Shown: positions 13,779 through 27,023, counted from the stretch's first letter. The stretch: DNA of 64,000 bases from Dactylellina haptotyla (GCA_031310005.1 CM062384.1:2046001-2110000); one strand, 5' to 3'. Numbers and translations: made by a program. Notes: generated by a model not told the origin, from the letters alone.

Positions 13779-15678
13779 TTACTGAGAGACGGAGAGTACT
13801 AGTTTAGGATTTCGTTGTATTGCGGTATTTAGATCATGGTCGCTGATAATGTCATAGTATTCCTCGGTTTGCTCATCTCTGTACTGGATGCAGCTGAGCT
13901 TGGTTTGTAGTCGCTGTTCTAATCTTTCCTGTAACTGGGCTAGTGGGATATCCTGCGGCAGTCGAAGCGCGATCAAGTCATCCTGATAGTGCACCTTGAC
14001 CTTCATGAAAGCCCCGCTCGCGCTATTCCCTGATATAGCAGTAATCGCGCTAAGATTACTGTCAGCACGGGACATCTGTGGCGGCCGCATGTCGGAGTTG
14101 GAACGAATGTGAAGTCCATTACCGGCAGGGCTTCGCATTTGGTCCGCTCTCTGAGCGGGAGGCGGCGATAGGATTGAAGGGTATGAGCCGTTGCCTCGCA
14201 TGTTTCCACCCAAGTCTGCCCTCGAACCTTGTCGCGAAGGAGCGGGCGACGAGTCAGATGAGACGTTGGACATGTGAGAATCTCGGTTCTGCGATACCGC
14301 TAGAGATTGGTGTTGTTGAGCCACATATGTGGATCCGGAGTAGGTCGAATCACGGATACTATCGGTGACGTCCACATCACCTTGACGCGGAGCGAATAGC
14401 TGTCGGACTAGCTCACACCTGGGGATCTCGTTGCTCATGCCTAACAACTTTTTGATATAATCATCGAGACTCTGCCTTCGCTGCGCGGATAGACTGTCTG
14501 TGACGTAATGAACGGGCCCGGGCATGTAAGGCAGAATTCGAGCTTCTCCAGTTGTTCCAGCTTCTCGAGGAAATGCCTTCAATAGGGCAATCTGAAAGTC
14601 GTAAAAATCTTCGTAGTAACGGCACAGGTGCCATACACGGCCGTCTTCCATCTGGCACCTAACCAGATACCAGTACCTGCCATTGTCAAATGCATAACTT
14701 TCCACCGATGCAGCGATAGGGGCCTGCATGGCCGCGGGCTGTGGTGCTTCGCCGAATTCAAATTTACCGAGGGAGATGCTGCTGTTCTTATAGTTCGCGG
14801 CCTGGCGCTTCCACTCTTCCACTCTGGGAACTTGCGCTTTTGAGATGGCTTCGTCCTGGTTCTCGACCGGCAGGCCGGTAGCCATGTCTCTAATTTCGAT
14901 GAAAGAAACGGGAATCAAGCCCGGGCCACCCAGGCGGCCAATCGGTTTGGCCAGGAACCACTCGGCGTTCGACTGTGCTATAACTATGATGGCTTCACCG
15001 GCGGTAGCCTGCAATTCGTCAGGTCGTTCGGCGTGGAAGTCGTAGACGACGATGCCGTAGAGAGGGCCACCGGGCTTTGTCGAGATGCTCTTGCGGGTCT
15101 TGTGCGTGCGCTCTCTCATTGAGTCGCTGAGGGTGCTACTTCCCGAATAGCCCGAGTCGTCGGTTTTGCGGTTGTCGCTCCCTGTGGAGCCTTGGCTCTC
15201 CCTTCCGGTTTTACCTACGATTTGGAAGTGGCTGACGGGGACCATGCCCTGGGCGTGGGTGATGGGGTTGCAAGCCTCGTAGTAGTCCGGGTCGTCTTCG
15301 TGGGAGACAACGTGGAAGAAGTCGCCCTTGGAGAATGCTAGTTCGCCGGCGTTGAGGGGTTTGTAGTCTCGGATGGCTTTGATGACCTGGAGCGTTCGAG
15401 AGAAATCAGACGGGATTAGTGAGCTCTGTCGATCCTCTCCCGAGTGCGGGCGGGAAGGGGGGCGGGGGAAAGAAGGTCAAATACATTTCGAGGCTCATTT
15501 ACATTTACTTTCTTGAGCGGCATAGCCTGGGGCGACTTGGGCCCGATGTGCTGCACATTTGTCCCTTTGTCGCTCTTGAGCGACCTTCGTAGTCCCTGGT
15601 TGAGAGCTCGGGTCAGCGCCGTGGGGGGTGCGAGGGAGAGCGTTTGCTGAGGATGTTCGGGAGACGTACCTTGATCAT
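13779..15678 (-). CDS. BEM1: Polarity scaffold protein Bem1 (SH3-SH3-PX-PB1)
   Basis: Scaffold that links Cdc42, its exchange factor Cdc24 and PAK kinases at growth sites; in filamentous fungi it also touches the NADPH oxidase complex. Exons are 15678-15670, 15595-15509 and 15386-13779, giving 567 residues. The first exon codes only M-I-K; exon 2 gives GLRRSLKSDKG, matching the basic N-terminus of Bem1. SH3 domain 1 (about 33-90) starts VIKAIRDYKPLNAGELAFSK. SH3 domain 2 (about 140-195) has YGIVVYDFHAERPDELQ and ends in GLIPVSFIEI. PX (about 260-370) includes RYYEDFYDFQIALLKAFPRE and LPYMPGP. PB1 (about 491-567) ends in ISDHDLNTAIQRNPKLVLS. All four domains are complete, so the protein should bind phosphoinositide and Cdc24. 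Confidence 0.93.
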
Positions 15679-18600
15679 GTCGGAGAGATGCGAGTGCCTT
15701 CTCTGATGGGCGGCCAGGCTGGATGTGAAGCGGTGGAGCGGAGGAGAGGCTGTCGATGTGATGATAGTGGTGGTGGTGGTGGTGGTGGATGCGGTGGGCG
15801 GGTTGAGGTTGATGTGGTTGCGGTTGTGGTTGTGAGTGAGAGCGGAGTGTTGGGCAAAAGCAGGGCAGCCAAACGAGTTTTAAGAAAGAGGAAGGCGAAG
15901 GAGCACAAGATGGCACAGACGAAGGACACGCAAACCCGCAAGCGCCGTGCGAATCGCCCGCCGTATTTACGACAGAGGACAGTGTGCGATGCGATGCCGA
16001 TATTTGTCCGCCGGAGTGTAGATGGCGAGGCCTATCTGCCTCGGTTCAGCCTGGCGTGAGTGCGATGAGTGCTTTGATCCTGCCCGCTGCGAGAATGACT
16101 GGCCGAATGACTTTGTTTCCGGCCCAGCAGAGACAGACAGACAGAGAGCGGACGGACAAACTAAACGGATGAAGCCAGGGCCCGGGCTGGTCGTGCGTAC
16201 GATGTTCAAACAAATTTTGTGTATTTTTGTCGGCCCTCGAGTCTGCGATTGATTGCAGGAATTCAGAATTCAGGTTCGGACTCCTTTTTTTCTTTCTTTT
16301 CAGGTTTTATTTTCCCCTTCGTCGTCTAGCGGACAGTTTGTTATACAATTAACAGGAAAGATGTCTACCAGTGAACCCGTTTGTCCCGCCTGATCCTAGC
16401 CTGTGGCCCTGTCGGATGGATTCTCGTCGCCCAGGCTCGGTAGGCGTTTCAGGTGTCGGCGCAAGAGACTCCTTTCGGTCAGCAAAGTTTGAAACAGGGA
16501 CCGCCTGTGCGAGTAAAGCGTCGCCCGGACGAGAGAGGTCTTCCGTAGACGTTGGAACTTGTAGACGTCGACAGTAAGAGGGAAAAAAAAAAAAAACCAG
16601 AACGGGCGGAGCGAGTGAGCAAACAGGATTGAGCGCCCGTGGAGACACTTAATTCAATTGATTATATTATTATTATTATTATCCTTAGCGGGGGGGCTGA
16701 GGAGGACGAGGGCGGAGAGGCGAGGAAAGGAGGGATGAGAGGAGAATGGTGCAATGTAGCGAGATCCGACTTCGAATTCAACAATCGATTGCCAATAACA
16801 AATAACGGCAATAACAACCGGCGTGAACAGTATGTGACTGATGCTAAATAAACAATAGTAATGATGGTAACAATGATAATAAATATGATAAGAGATGACA
16901 GATCTGGTGTCCGTCGCCGTCGTTATCGTCCTCGTCGTCACAGTGAGGCCGCAGCGAGAGTGAGAAAGGTAAGGCGCTCGTTCCGTCAGGTGTCGTCAAA
17001 ATAACATGAAATGGAATAAAATAAAAAAATAAAAATACAGAAGGGAAAACGGGGTGAGCGACTTTATTATCAGAGCATACTCACCCTCAGAAAGAAGGCA
17101 TGCCAATCTGCGGCAAGTCTAATCTTATTTCATTTTATTTCATTTTTTCTGCCTGTCAAACCAAATCAATATCACAATCCACCACTATAATGATATTAAT
17201 GCTGGGCAGGCACTAATAAGAACAGCAAATAAGCATTCCCCCAGCGAACGATGGACTCGACGCACGTTTCTCCCCTCCTCGATCTTAATTTATATTAGTT
17301 TCTGTCAGTGTGGTTGTGGTGGTGGTGTCGTCGCTCGGGCTCTGCAGGCCTTTTTAATTAAACCTCGTCACAGTACCGACGATGCTGCATGCACACCATC
17401 AATTCACCCGCAGACGCACATACATGTCTACATAAAACAAAAAGATTTCTGAAATGCACACGCGATGAATTTAAAAAACGTGCATATGTTCAGATTAGTG
17501 TCCGTGTGTGCGAAGGGTGCGAACCGATGCCAAACGAATGACGGGACCGGTAAACTGTTCTGTTGAGCGGTCATTTCGCGACGGGCTCGGTGGCCCTCCA
17601 ATCACAGTCGTTCTCGCCGCTGTGCTTCGATTGGGAAGGTGGGGAACAGCACCCTCCTCACATTCCTCGAATCCAGTATTATCATTATTATTGTGATTAT
17701 GCTTATTCACAGGAGGCACAATTGAGCAAAAGGTTCGTCTACGGTATTTGCATTGTGCCATCGCACACACGATCTCTGCTTCTCGCTCGCTTGGAAGCGT
17801 GGAACGACATGCTACACGGAAAGGAGCACGATCCCTTCTGCCTGATCTCAAATAATACCCTCAAACCTAACCGGCCAACAAAATGCATGCCGGGATCGAA
17901 TTTGTTATTATCGACCAGGAATAAAAATGTTCAATCTGCCCGTCGCGCACCCGTCCCTGTGCGATCTTGTCAGACCGCAAACCTCTCACATTTCGCAGCA
18001 AACCCCTTCGACGTCTTTGGCCAGCTGAAAGTACCCTTTTTCACTAGCTCGGGCGGCTGGGAACGAATCCCTCCCAGTCCTGCCCGTGGAAAGACATCAT
18101 TCCTGTCATTCTAGAAGGCTCTCTCAAATGCATGCGGCATGGGATGGGCTGGCCGAGATTATATATATTTTTTTTATTTTCGAAAAAAAAAGGAAGCTGA
18201 CGGCGGCGGAAAAAGCCAGACGACCCCCCAGTTCGCCCAGTCACCTTGCCCTGTCTATCGATAGACGGCTGGCTGCTCGAGCTCGCCCAATTAAATCTCA
18301 TCTGCAAGGATCCCACGTTTTTTGGCCTTTTTACTCGCCAGCTTAAACTGAAAAACCCGCCCAAATGTCTTTCAAAGGCGAGCTAACCTCCTCGATTCGA
18401 CATTCGATTCTCGGATCCAGAGAAATCGACGGACGCAAGAGAGAGCGAGAGATAAATAGGCGCCCGCAAGACACCGCTATTAATAGCAAGAATTCTGTTG
18501 CAAAAATTTAGAAATACCATATTCACACTACGCCATTTCCCCAAACCGCTGGAGCTCTCTAAAACCCCGGAATTTTTTAGCATTTTTTAGTTGATAAACA

Positions 18601-19096
18601 GCTGAGTGGGCGGGATCCGCCCAGCGATGAGACTCCACGCTTCCACTTAATGACAGAAGTGGTATATACCCCGCCATACATGTGCCCCATGTTGCACCAG
18701 GTTTCACCAGCAACCAGTACCACTACTGCCGTCAACGTCTGTAAAACCAGTACGGACTAGTAAACCCTAGAGTTCGGCACTCCGGACCTATATTAGGAGT
18801 CTCCCTCATCTAAGTCTGGTTCACAAAAATACTCGCCATGCGTACGCGGATCCGCTGATGTCACTATTAATAATTCACCATAGTCAACATTGGCATTCTC
18901 AGAAACGCCATGAACTCATAGACACTTGGCTGAATACTGTAGCTACTATTCTTGGCTCTTTCCGACAACCGCTATCCGTACACAAGTATACTTATCTCCA
19001 TTTGAAAAACACATAGCTCTCAAATAGATGTTTTACACCCACGTGCGTATATCGAACGAAACATGCATACAAGACTGTATAGCACCACGAAAAAAT
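15679..19096. other. 3.4 kb gene-free region upstream of BEM1
   Basis: I find no coding gene. The part next to BEM1 holds a GTG repeat (15766-15789) and would be its long 5' UTR or promoter. An ATT run (16660-16682), a poly-A run (about 16580-16595) and several AT-rich tracts follow. Open frames on both strands overlap each other and have no recognisable motif. Confidence 0.55.
16660..16682 (+). repeat. ATT microsatellite
   Basis: A short ATT trinucleotide run in the BEM1-upstream desert, read directly. Confidence 0.8.
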
Positions 19097-20829
19097 TCAC
19101 CCGGACGCCAAAGGCACTCGGGTCTTTGACTCGCCCATCTTGAGTTTCCATACCCCTTCTGCCGCCTTTCTGCTCCGGATCTGGACGTCAACTTCTCTGC
19201 CGGTGATCACGGCGATGGCACCAGTCATGTCACCTGGCGAGTTCCACTGTCCATTTACACCAACAGGCTCCATGTCGACCCTTAGCACCATCATTGCCGC
19301 AAATATCAACATCTGCGTGGAAGCAAACTGTCTTGCGGGCCACAAATTTGGTGCGGTCCCCCATGCCAAAAAGGCGTACGAGGTAGGCAATGCAGACCTC
19401 CCCAGCGTCGCCCCTCTCTTCTCCATAAACCGCCTGGGGTGTTACTCCGTCGCATTATTACCCCATATTTCTGGATGCGTGTGTATGGTCTTATTCGGAA
19501 TCTGCAGGAAACTACCCTTTTTCAATCAGTACCGCCCATCGAGCATCGTGTCCTCCATAACCTGGCGGATATTCGCATGGATCATTCTCGTCTGTTGAGT
19601 TTCCTCGTGTGCGTAGAGCAGCAACGGACAGCGAGCTTTTAACGCTCCAATGTCTAGTTCGAAGATTGGTCCGTTCTTCCCGCCGTCATATCTAGTGACG
19701 GCGACCCGTTCCAGTTCATCGCGGATATCAAACAGCAGCTGCGGTCTAGAGAAGAAATCCCAGACTGTCCAGAAAACTGTTGGAGTTATATTCCCAATGA
19801 GCCCAAACGTGAATAACGCTTGTGATCGTGCCATGTCTTCCACGGAGACCTGATCGCGAGTGTACAGCTTTTCTCGTGCGTGTATTACCTCCCCAGCATC
19901 CGTGTGGTCGTTTTGGAAGAATTGTAAATGTGCAACAATGAATTTATCCCGTGCTTTGATAGGTTCCTTAAGAAGCCAGTGAGGGATAATGACAATCTGG
20001 CGGCCGAGATTCTTATACCATGTTGTAACACAATCAATCATTAGCGAACAATCTCCCATACAACTCCTTGAATGGCCGAATTACTATAGAAGGAGCAGTA
20101 CGCACTCAAAGGCAGCCTCAACATCTGGGTCCGCCAAAGGATTCCTAGATCCATATATCCCATTCGTAGCCGCAATGGCGTTCACATGCCTAATCCATAC
20201 CCACAGATCCATCTGAACGCTTTCGCCATACGCCTGTAAATGCAACCCATATAACAGCTTCTCAAACTCTATCACTAACGTATCGCCCGCACGCACATTC
20301 TGGTCGTCTAGACCTTTCCTCGGCGTGAAACTGACTAACTGCACCCGGGAAAGATCGGTAATATGCGCGGTATCGAAGAGGTTGAGCATATGCTGCGACG
20401 GCCGGGCGAGGGCATCTTGGAATCGTTTCTGGAACGGGTAGAAAGAAAGCTGCTTGTTTCTTTGGACGGCGGATACGAGGTGCCGTGTGTTTATCACGTA
20501 GAGAAAAAAGTTGAAAAAGTTAATCGCGAAGACTTCCTCAGGGCGACCGACGCTGTAATATATACATATATATTTAAATTGTTAATTACGTTTCTTTTGC
20601 TATGTTACCATTTTACCATTCTAGAGCTAACTATACGGGTGAGATTGCAAGGAGAGGAATACTTCAATCGTACGATATAACCGGCACCGTGTCTGAGGAA
20701 GCCGATAAGATGGCCAATAATTGGTACGTACGGTGGGATAACTGGTGGCTGTTGAGGGTTGCACGCTCGTCAGAAGTATAAATACAATCCGGAGAGGGCG
20801 ACTAAAATACCTGCAATGGCGTAGAACAT
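19097..20829 (-). pseudogene. Decayed cytochrome P450 (CYP7/CYP8-like fungal clan)
   Basis: P450 landmarks run in order on the minus strand. A membrane anchor begins at 20829 (MFYAIAGILVALSGLYLYF). A proline-rich hinge follows (PPVIPPYVPIIGHLIGF), then LYVINTRHLVSAVQRN, a segment ending RNPLADPDVEAAF, the I-helix (FTFGLIGNITPTVFW), the K-helix region (CPLLLYAHEETQQ) and VMEDTMLDGRY. The end is the haem loop AFLAWGTAPNLWPARQFAS. Damage: an in-frame TGA at 20770-20772 right after the anchor, TGA at 19526-19528, and TAA at 19442-19444; coding similarity continues in the same frame across each. TAG-TAA at about 20081-20086 could lie in a 90-nt intron. The K-helix ExxR motif reads ETQQ and the haem-ligand Cys position is Trp (TGG), so even a read-through protein could not bind haem normally. 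At least one real intron lies around 20565-20640. Confidence 0.85.
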
Positions 20830-21437
20830 TGTTGTGTATTTTTGAAGTTAGTGTTACAGAACCCCAGCTTCCAAAATATCCAGTAGATTTGTTAGAATTT
20901 CAGTCTATTCTTAACGGCATGCGTGAATGGAAATAAGCCATGTAGCCTTAGCTGAATATGGTGAGGGGAAGCTATTATATGTGCCCCAGAATGTCGCCGT
21001 GGGCGGATGCCCAGTGGAGCTTTGCTTTTAAACCCAGAGCTTGGAGCTATTGCCCCAAACCTGCAGATCCATCTTGGCCTTCAATCTTGTATTGTACTCG
21101 AAATATGCATGCAAGATGGATTGAGTTGATGCGAACATGTTGGTTACTCTGGAGCCGGCATTTAAGTTTTGCGACAGGAAATGCATATTGCATTGATGAT
21201 CCTGAGCATTGCTTGATAGCACCAAATCTAATACTATTTCATTGGCTTTCCCGAATAAATTGCAAGTCATGTAGCTTAGTAAGATACCCCAAAAGTAATT
21301 CTCCAACGACAACATCAAACACCATCACTTAAAAAATCATATAGAAAGCTCAAGACGGATATTTTTACACCTGCATACCACCAGTGGAATGTCATACAAG
21401 TAATCCCATTAATTGAATAAATCCTCCGCCCCCACCA
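20830..21437. other. Spacer between P450 pseudogene and HIR3 3' end
   Basis: Former promoter side of the P450 relic and the 3' flank of HIR3. Open frames here show no motif. No gene is seen. Confidence 0.5.
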
Positions 21438-24400
21438 TCACATGGTGATATTGGCATCGGAATTATCTGCCCCTTCATCATCAGCATCTTCACTGCTTGG
21501 ACTACCTTTATCCTCAGGAAATTTGTCTCCAATAGGGCTCTTATTATCCTTCGAATCACCGCCTTTCCCAACATCCTTCATCATTGCGTCCTTCGAATCC
21601 TTTCCGGCCATGATTAACTTTGCCGCATTCTGGCTGTTCTGGACATTCTAGGAATCGCAATAGAGGTTAGCGGATAATATAATCTTATCATTTCTTGAAA
21701 AAAAAGGCGTAACACGTACCCAAATAATTCTAAACATCGAATTGACTTTCTGTAGCACATCCTTCCTGCCAACTTTTGTCATCTTCCGCCCCAAATAGTC
21801 GTCAATCTTGCCGTGCGCCGCTGCTAGCGCGACAGAAGTATTAACTTGCTGCCCGGCGCCTTCACCGGCACTATCTACTAGATTATGTAGCGACATCGGA
21901 TTGCTACTACTGGGCTTCGGGCTTGACCCTGCTAGTTTCGCAATCAGGTCCGGCACGACCTCTTGATACAACAACGAGTAGGTATCCGTCAACATATCGT
22001 CGATAATAACCGTCTTGGTTTGGCCCGTATTTAGCTTCTTCAGATCGTAGGTATCTTTCAGCAGCTCGAAGGTATTGCCCTTCTGGTTCTCTGGCTTTTC
22101 GAAGCGTTCTTCCATTTTCTGTGAGTATGTGTTGAATTCATCGTAGGTCACATTCTCGTACACTGTAACTTCCATATTTTCTCCGACATTGTTGACTTTG
22201 CGAAGAACCTTGGCGTACGTGATGACCACTTTATCCCAGACTTCGGGTTGCTTCCAACATCCGCCTGCGGGTCCTTGTTTCTTTAGTTTCTTCACGAGGG
22301 CTTCCAACGTAGGCTTGTCATTGGTCTCGCCCAGCATTTGGATCCAGAACATCAGGTATTGGTGAACGTATACGTAGTGGCGTCCCGGTCGCTCATTTTC
22401 TGGCTTCCAGATAGTGTAAAGTTGGTTTTTATGAGAGAAGAACGTAGATAATTCCTTGTGGGCTTTATCTTGGTCCTCCATGTCGTCATACATTATTCTA
22501 GCCATTCTGTACGTCATTCGGTGATGCCACTTCTGTTTATCCAAGGCTCGGATTTTGTTAAGTAGCTCGTAGATACCCTTTGCAAATGTAGTGAACGAGG
22601 CAGGGTCCTGCGGGACATCTTTAAGGTTCTTTTGCAGCCACGGGTTGCCATTTAGTTGTTCATATCCTTCTTGGATCTGGGTTTCTATTAGAATACGACA
22701 TCGACTTCTTTTTATATGGGAATGTCTTACCGCAATCTCGCCCGATTTCGCGTATTTGTAGATAGCCGCGACAAATTTATAGTAAGGTTCTAACACCTGC
22801 TCTCCTCTGTCGCGGAGGGGAATCTGAGCCACAGAATCAGACAAGTAGGACAGGACGACGTAGGCTTCAGCCTCGAGTTTCCCATGGCACTTGGCGATCA
22901 TGTAGTAATTCTTCCAATCGGTAGACCCCTCTTTAATAGCCCGTTTGAAAAGAAGAATCGCGAACCTCAAAGCACTCTCGAGTGACACATCTCCATGTAT
23001 CCGCTGCGTAAAGACACCCTCAGCACCACTACAGTATCTTTCATACCCGTCAACCAGGAAAGCCTCCCGCTCAAGTGGCGGTCGGACAGCGGAGTATATT
23101 TGCATGGCAAAGTCAATGTACAGCTGGCATCGGTTAGCATTCTCCTCTTCTGTCACTTCCTCCTCGCCAGTTAACAATCCCAGTGCCATAGCGTAACATT
23201 GAAGAATCTTTCGTTCCAGTGTTGCTAATTCCTCCCGCTTTGCATTGATTTTTTCAGCCCCGTACGTGACATCATCTTCAAACTGAAATTCGTAAGACTG
23301 TCCTAGTCGATACCATGGTTCCCATTTCTGGAAATTGCCACAGACGAGATTATACCGTAGGTATTTAACCACGTCATCGACATCATCGACATCCTGATTC
23401 TGTGCCTTTTTCGCAAACTTATACCGCAGGAACAGCGACATTCCGTACTCGAAGAAAAAGCCCTTCTCAGCAACTTTAGCGTAGTCAGAGCGTATTGAGA
23501 CAAAGTTCGGAGTACTTCCTCCGCGAAATGAAGCATAAAATGGTAGAGGGTTTATCGGAGAGTTGATGGTTTCATCTAGCATTTTCGTGTTATAAGCGAC
23601 GTCCTTGTCCTTATCAGACGGTATTCCGATGACATCGACAAGGGTCTGCATTGCTTCCTTCATTGCACCCTTCAGTCCCACCTGCGCTGATTTTTTCTTC
23701 TCAGCAAGAATCATGACGAAAGGGAAGATTTTTAGAGCGGTGTCACGGTCTAGTTTGACAGGGTCGCATTTGTGGTCAGCAGTCTCATAGAGATCTAGCG
23801 CGACATCAAAGTTGTAGAGACATTTAAGGCACTGGACAAGATCGGGCTCCGAGCCTTGGATCTCGAAATCAAGTATGTCTTTGAGAGCGAGCTTGAGGAA
23901 GCTACGATGGTGCAATTTGCAAAGATTGCGGATGCCGATTTCAGAATGTATCGCTGATGCGAGTTTGATACATTTTTCTTGCCAGACGGGTACAACGTCC
24001 TCCTCCAAAGGTTCTTCAACTTTAGACCGGTACATCAGATACATCATCGACCAGCAGTTAACAAGCAGTTTGTTCATAGTTGTTGTCAGAAGTCGATAAG
24101 AATGCAGTGTTGACTTAGTGATCTCACCCGCTACTACTGCGTCCTCGAAGAACACGTAGATGTGCAGTAGTCGTAGAACCCTGGGGATACATGTTAACGC
24201 GGTGTTTTGGAGCTCTGGTGTGACGTTTGCTAGTTTTTTAGGGTCGCTGATAATCTCTTCGGCCATTCCAGGTAAGGTCTCATTTAGCCAGAAGATTGCC
24301 CGAAGTAGGATAAAGGACCGGTTCTCGATTGACTTCTCCGAATAAGCAGCATTTGTTAACTCGTCGATGATAATGTCCATGCAAGTAATACGGCATCTTA

Positions 24401-27023
24401 GAACGTTGACAGAGTCTCCGAGGCGGTGGTAAGCATCTCTTAGTTTTTGCCATAATGAAACCTTTACCTGAACACTCGATGTTTCTAAAACTTTCGTCAT
24501 TTCGTGGATATTCCTTATTCCGTCTTCATCAATGTCGTAATCCTCGATCCTAGGCTCCAGGATGATCTCTAGATCTTCGATAACCTCAAATGGATCGGTG
24601 CTCTGAACTGCGGATGAAAATATATTGGCGAAGAAATCCATCGTTTTCGCTTTTGATATTTCTCGATCTGCGCGAGCAACAGATATCTCAGGCATAGATG
24701 CACTGTTTGGCAGTTCTATGATCGGACTGTCGAGTTTAGCAAGAGTATCCTTTAAATCATCGTAGCATTCCAACAGGAAATCTCGAGAAGGATTCGTAAA
24801 GGGAACAAGAACGGCGTTGGCCCATAAATAGCGTAGAGTCAAGGCATCCAATGGGATATTTTGGGCGTCATCTCTGGCCCGAAGCCTCATGAGATCCCCA
24901 ACAAGTGTACCCCAGCGAACTGCCTTCAGCTTTAGTGGGGAGGCATCATTCACCGATAACTCCGTTGAATTTCTGTCTCTTTCGCTAGAGGAGAGGTTAT
25001 CCAAGGAGAGCTCGAAGAGTGACTGCGCTACTTCCACTTCCCGGTCGATAGATGTATCCACCATGCTTCCTTCGTTGAAATCATCTCGCATCTTCTGAGA
25101 ATACCGTACGAGACTTTCATTACAGTGGTCTGCTATCGTACGGACTACGTCTTTTAAAGCGTCAGACCACGAGTACGCAGCGTATTTTGCAGTCCGGTTC
25201 GTGCCAGATGCCAATAGTACTCTGACAAAGGCAACACAGAGTTCCGGAATTTGCATTCTTTGGCTATTGGATCTCTGAATCCATCGTCGCAAGCCATCGT
25301 CAGAGGGCAAGGCTGGCTTCCCGGACTGCGTGGCACTCGGAGCCGCTTGTGTGAAACTCTGAAGACTCAGAATTTCTTCATCCGGTCTATTTCGCGATCA
25401 GGATCACTAGTTTCATACCTAGGTAGGGGACACATACTTTTTGATGCCTTCGCCATACAATGCTACATTCCCTTTCTCGTCATCCCAGTCGACAAGAATG
25501 CTCTTAAAATCCTTAATATAAGCGTCGCTAGTAGGAAATCCACTATCATCATCTTCCTCCTTCTTAGTATCAGGTTTTAGGAATGATGATGGTCCTAATG
25601 AGAGCCCAATTTCTGCGAAAAGTTCGTTCGCAGTTTTGAACAACTTGTCTTCCAAAGCTACGGCCTCTCTTGGTGTGATTTCTGGAGTCGCGGCCGCTGC
25701 AGCTGCTGCAGCGTTTGACTCACGGTTTCGGACCCGTTTGCTCGCTCTAGTGCTGCCTTCAGCATCGACGGGGACTGCCGAGCCTTTCCTTTTAGCGTTG
25801 GTAGAAGTACTTCTTCTACGAGCGGCTGCGGGGCGCTCCATGTCCTGGTCGTCTGCCATGGGGATATCACCGTCTGTGGGCAATTTGCTTCCCGTTTCTG
25901 TAATAGGCGTGGGGTCAGGAATCTCGAGTTCCAGAGGTTCCCCTTCGAGCTGTATGACGACAGCGCGGTCTGATGCCGCGTCATCGTCCTGGAGGTTTAG
26001 GAGAAGACGATCAAGCAGCCCGATACCAACAGCCGTCCAGCTCTTCTTTGTCACAGTTATGATGTCGTATTGCCCATCTAAGTCCGTGCGAATTGTCATT
26101 TTGGAAGAGGGTTTTAACCAGGGGTATACGTCGAGGAAGACCTGGTACTTGGGATTTAAAGACTTGTTTCCAACCTTTTCGACCGTCTTAGATCGCATGC
26201 CGATGTCATCCGAAGTTTCTCTGAGTGTCTGTACCAATATCCATTAGCCCGGAACATCTCAAACAGAGTTTAGGATACCAACATCTCTGAGCAAAAAGGA
26301 GGCGTATAACTCTTCCGGGTTCATCGGTGTTGATTGGTTCAAGAGCGATTCGAACCCTCGAGAAACAACAGCTTCTAGTGCGAACCGAGACAGTCGCGAC
26401 GAGTTTAATCGCTTAGCTAGTTTGGCGGCCTTTCGCCAGAGCGACTCATCTTCTGCATCCCGAGCGAGGGCTTCGCCGAACCACTCGAGCGCTTGTGCGA
26501 CAGTCTTGTTTGCCTCTTCTTCCGAGTAGTCGTTGATGTTTGCTCTCATGAGATCGAGTTTGAACTCCGCATACCCCCTGTACGCGAGGTATAAGATATT
26601 CCGTAGACGTAACGCCTATCATTTTGGAGGTGTTAGCAGCTGCCTGGGGAGTGCTCGTTGAGCTGAAACTGAACTTTAACCCACATCTTCGGTCTGGTCT
26701 TGCTGGAAGATTTCTGATCGGAATAGCTCCTCGAAGGTATCGGCTGCGCTTTTCCATTCTTTCTCGCTGTGCAGTTTCAACGCCCTTTGGTGGAGTTTGA
26801 GCGCTTCTTCGATCTAGCCAATCGCCCAACAAAGGCATGTGAGTATATGGTGCAGAATTTCGTTGATAGTTGGGTACGGAGGCGTATCGAACCTGGATTT
26901 CTTGCGTGTTATCGGCGATTTCTTCGTCCTCCAAGTCCTCCAGGATGTTCAAAGCGACCCAGGATGCCTGTTACAAGTCTCAATCAGCACATATCGTTTG
27001 TTCGTTGCAGTGGTTCATACCAT
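21438..27023 (-). CDS. HIR3: Histone transcription regulator 3 (HIR complex, Cabin1-like)
   Basis: Large TPR-like subunit of the HIR complex, which deposits H3-H4 independently of replication and represses histone genes. My exons: 27023-27021 (ATG only), 26967-26893, 26813-26685, 26615 to about 26265, 26228-25438, 25386-22731, 22676-21720 and 21647-21438, about 1720 residues. The N-terminus reads ASWVALNILEDLEDEEIADN, then IEEALKLHQRALKLHSEKEW, the first TPR. A low-complexity linker with a basic patch and poly-Ala lies around residues 250-300. Helical repeats fill the rest, and the tail is acidic (SSEDADDEGADNSDANITM). The 22677-22730 intron is 54 nt, in frame and stop-free. The intron near 26229-26264 is uncertain: the visible donor gives only 36 nt, and an alternative GTTGGT donor gives 54. 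Identification rests on architecture and N-terminal similarity recalled from fungal HIR3. Confidence 0.82.

Noticed and set aside
22685-22730. 46-nt intron in HIR3 ending at the first AG
   Set aside because: It would shift the frame; using the next CAG (54 nt) keeps frame and gives a natural join, so I report that instead.
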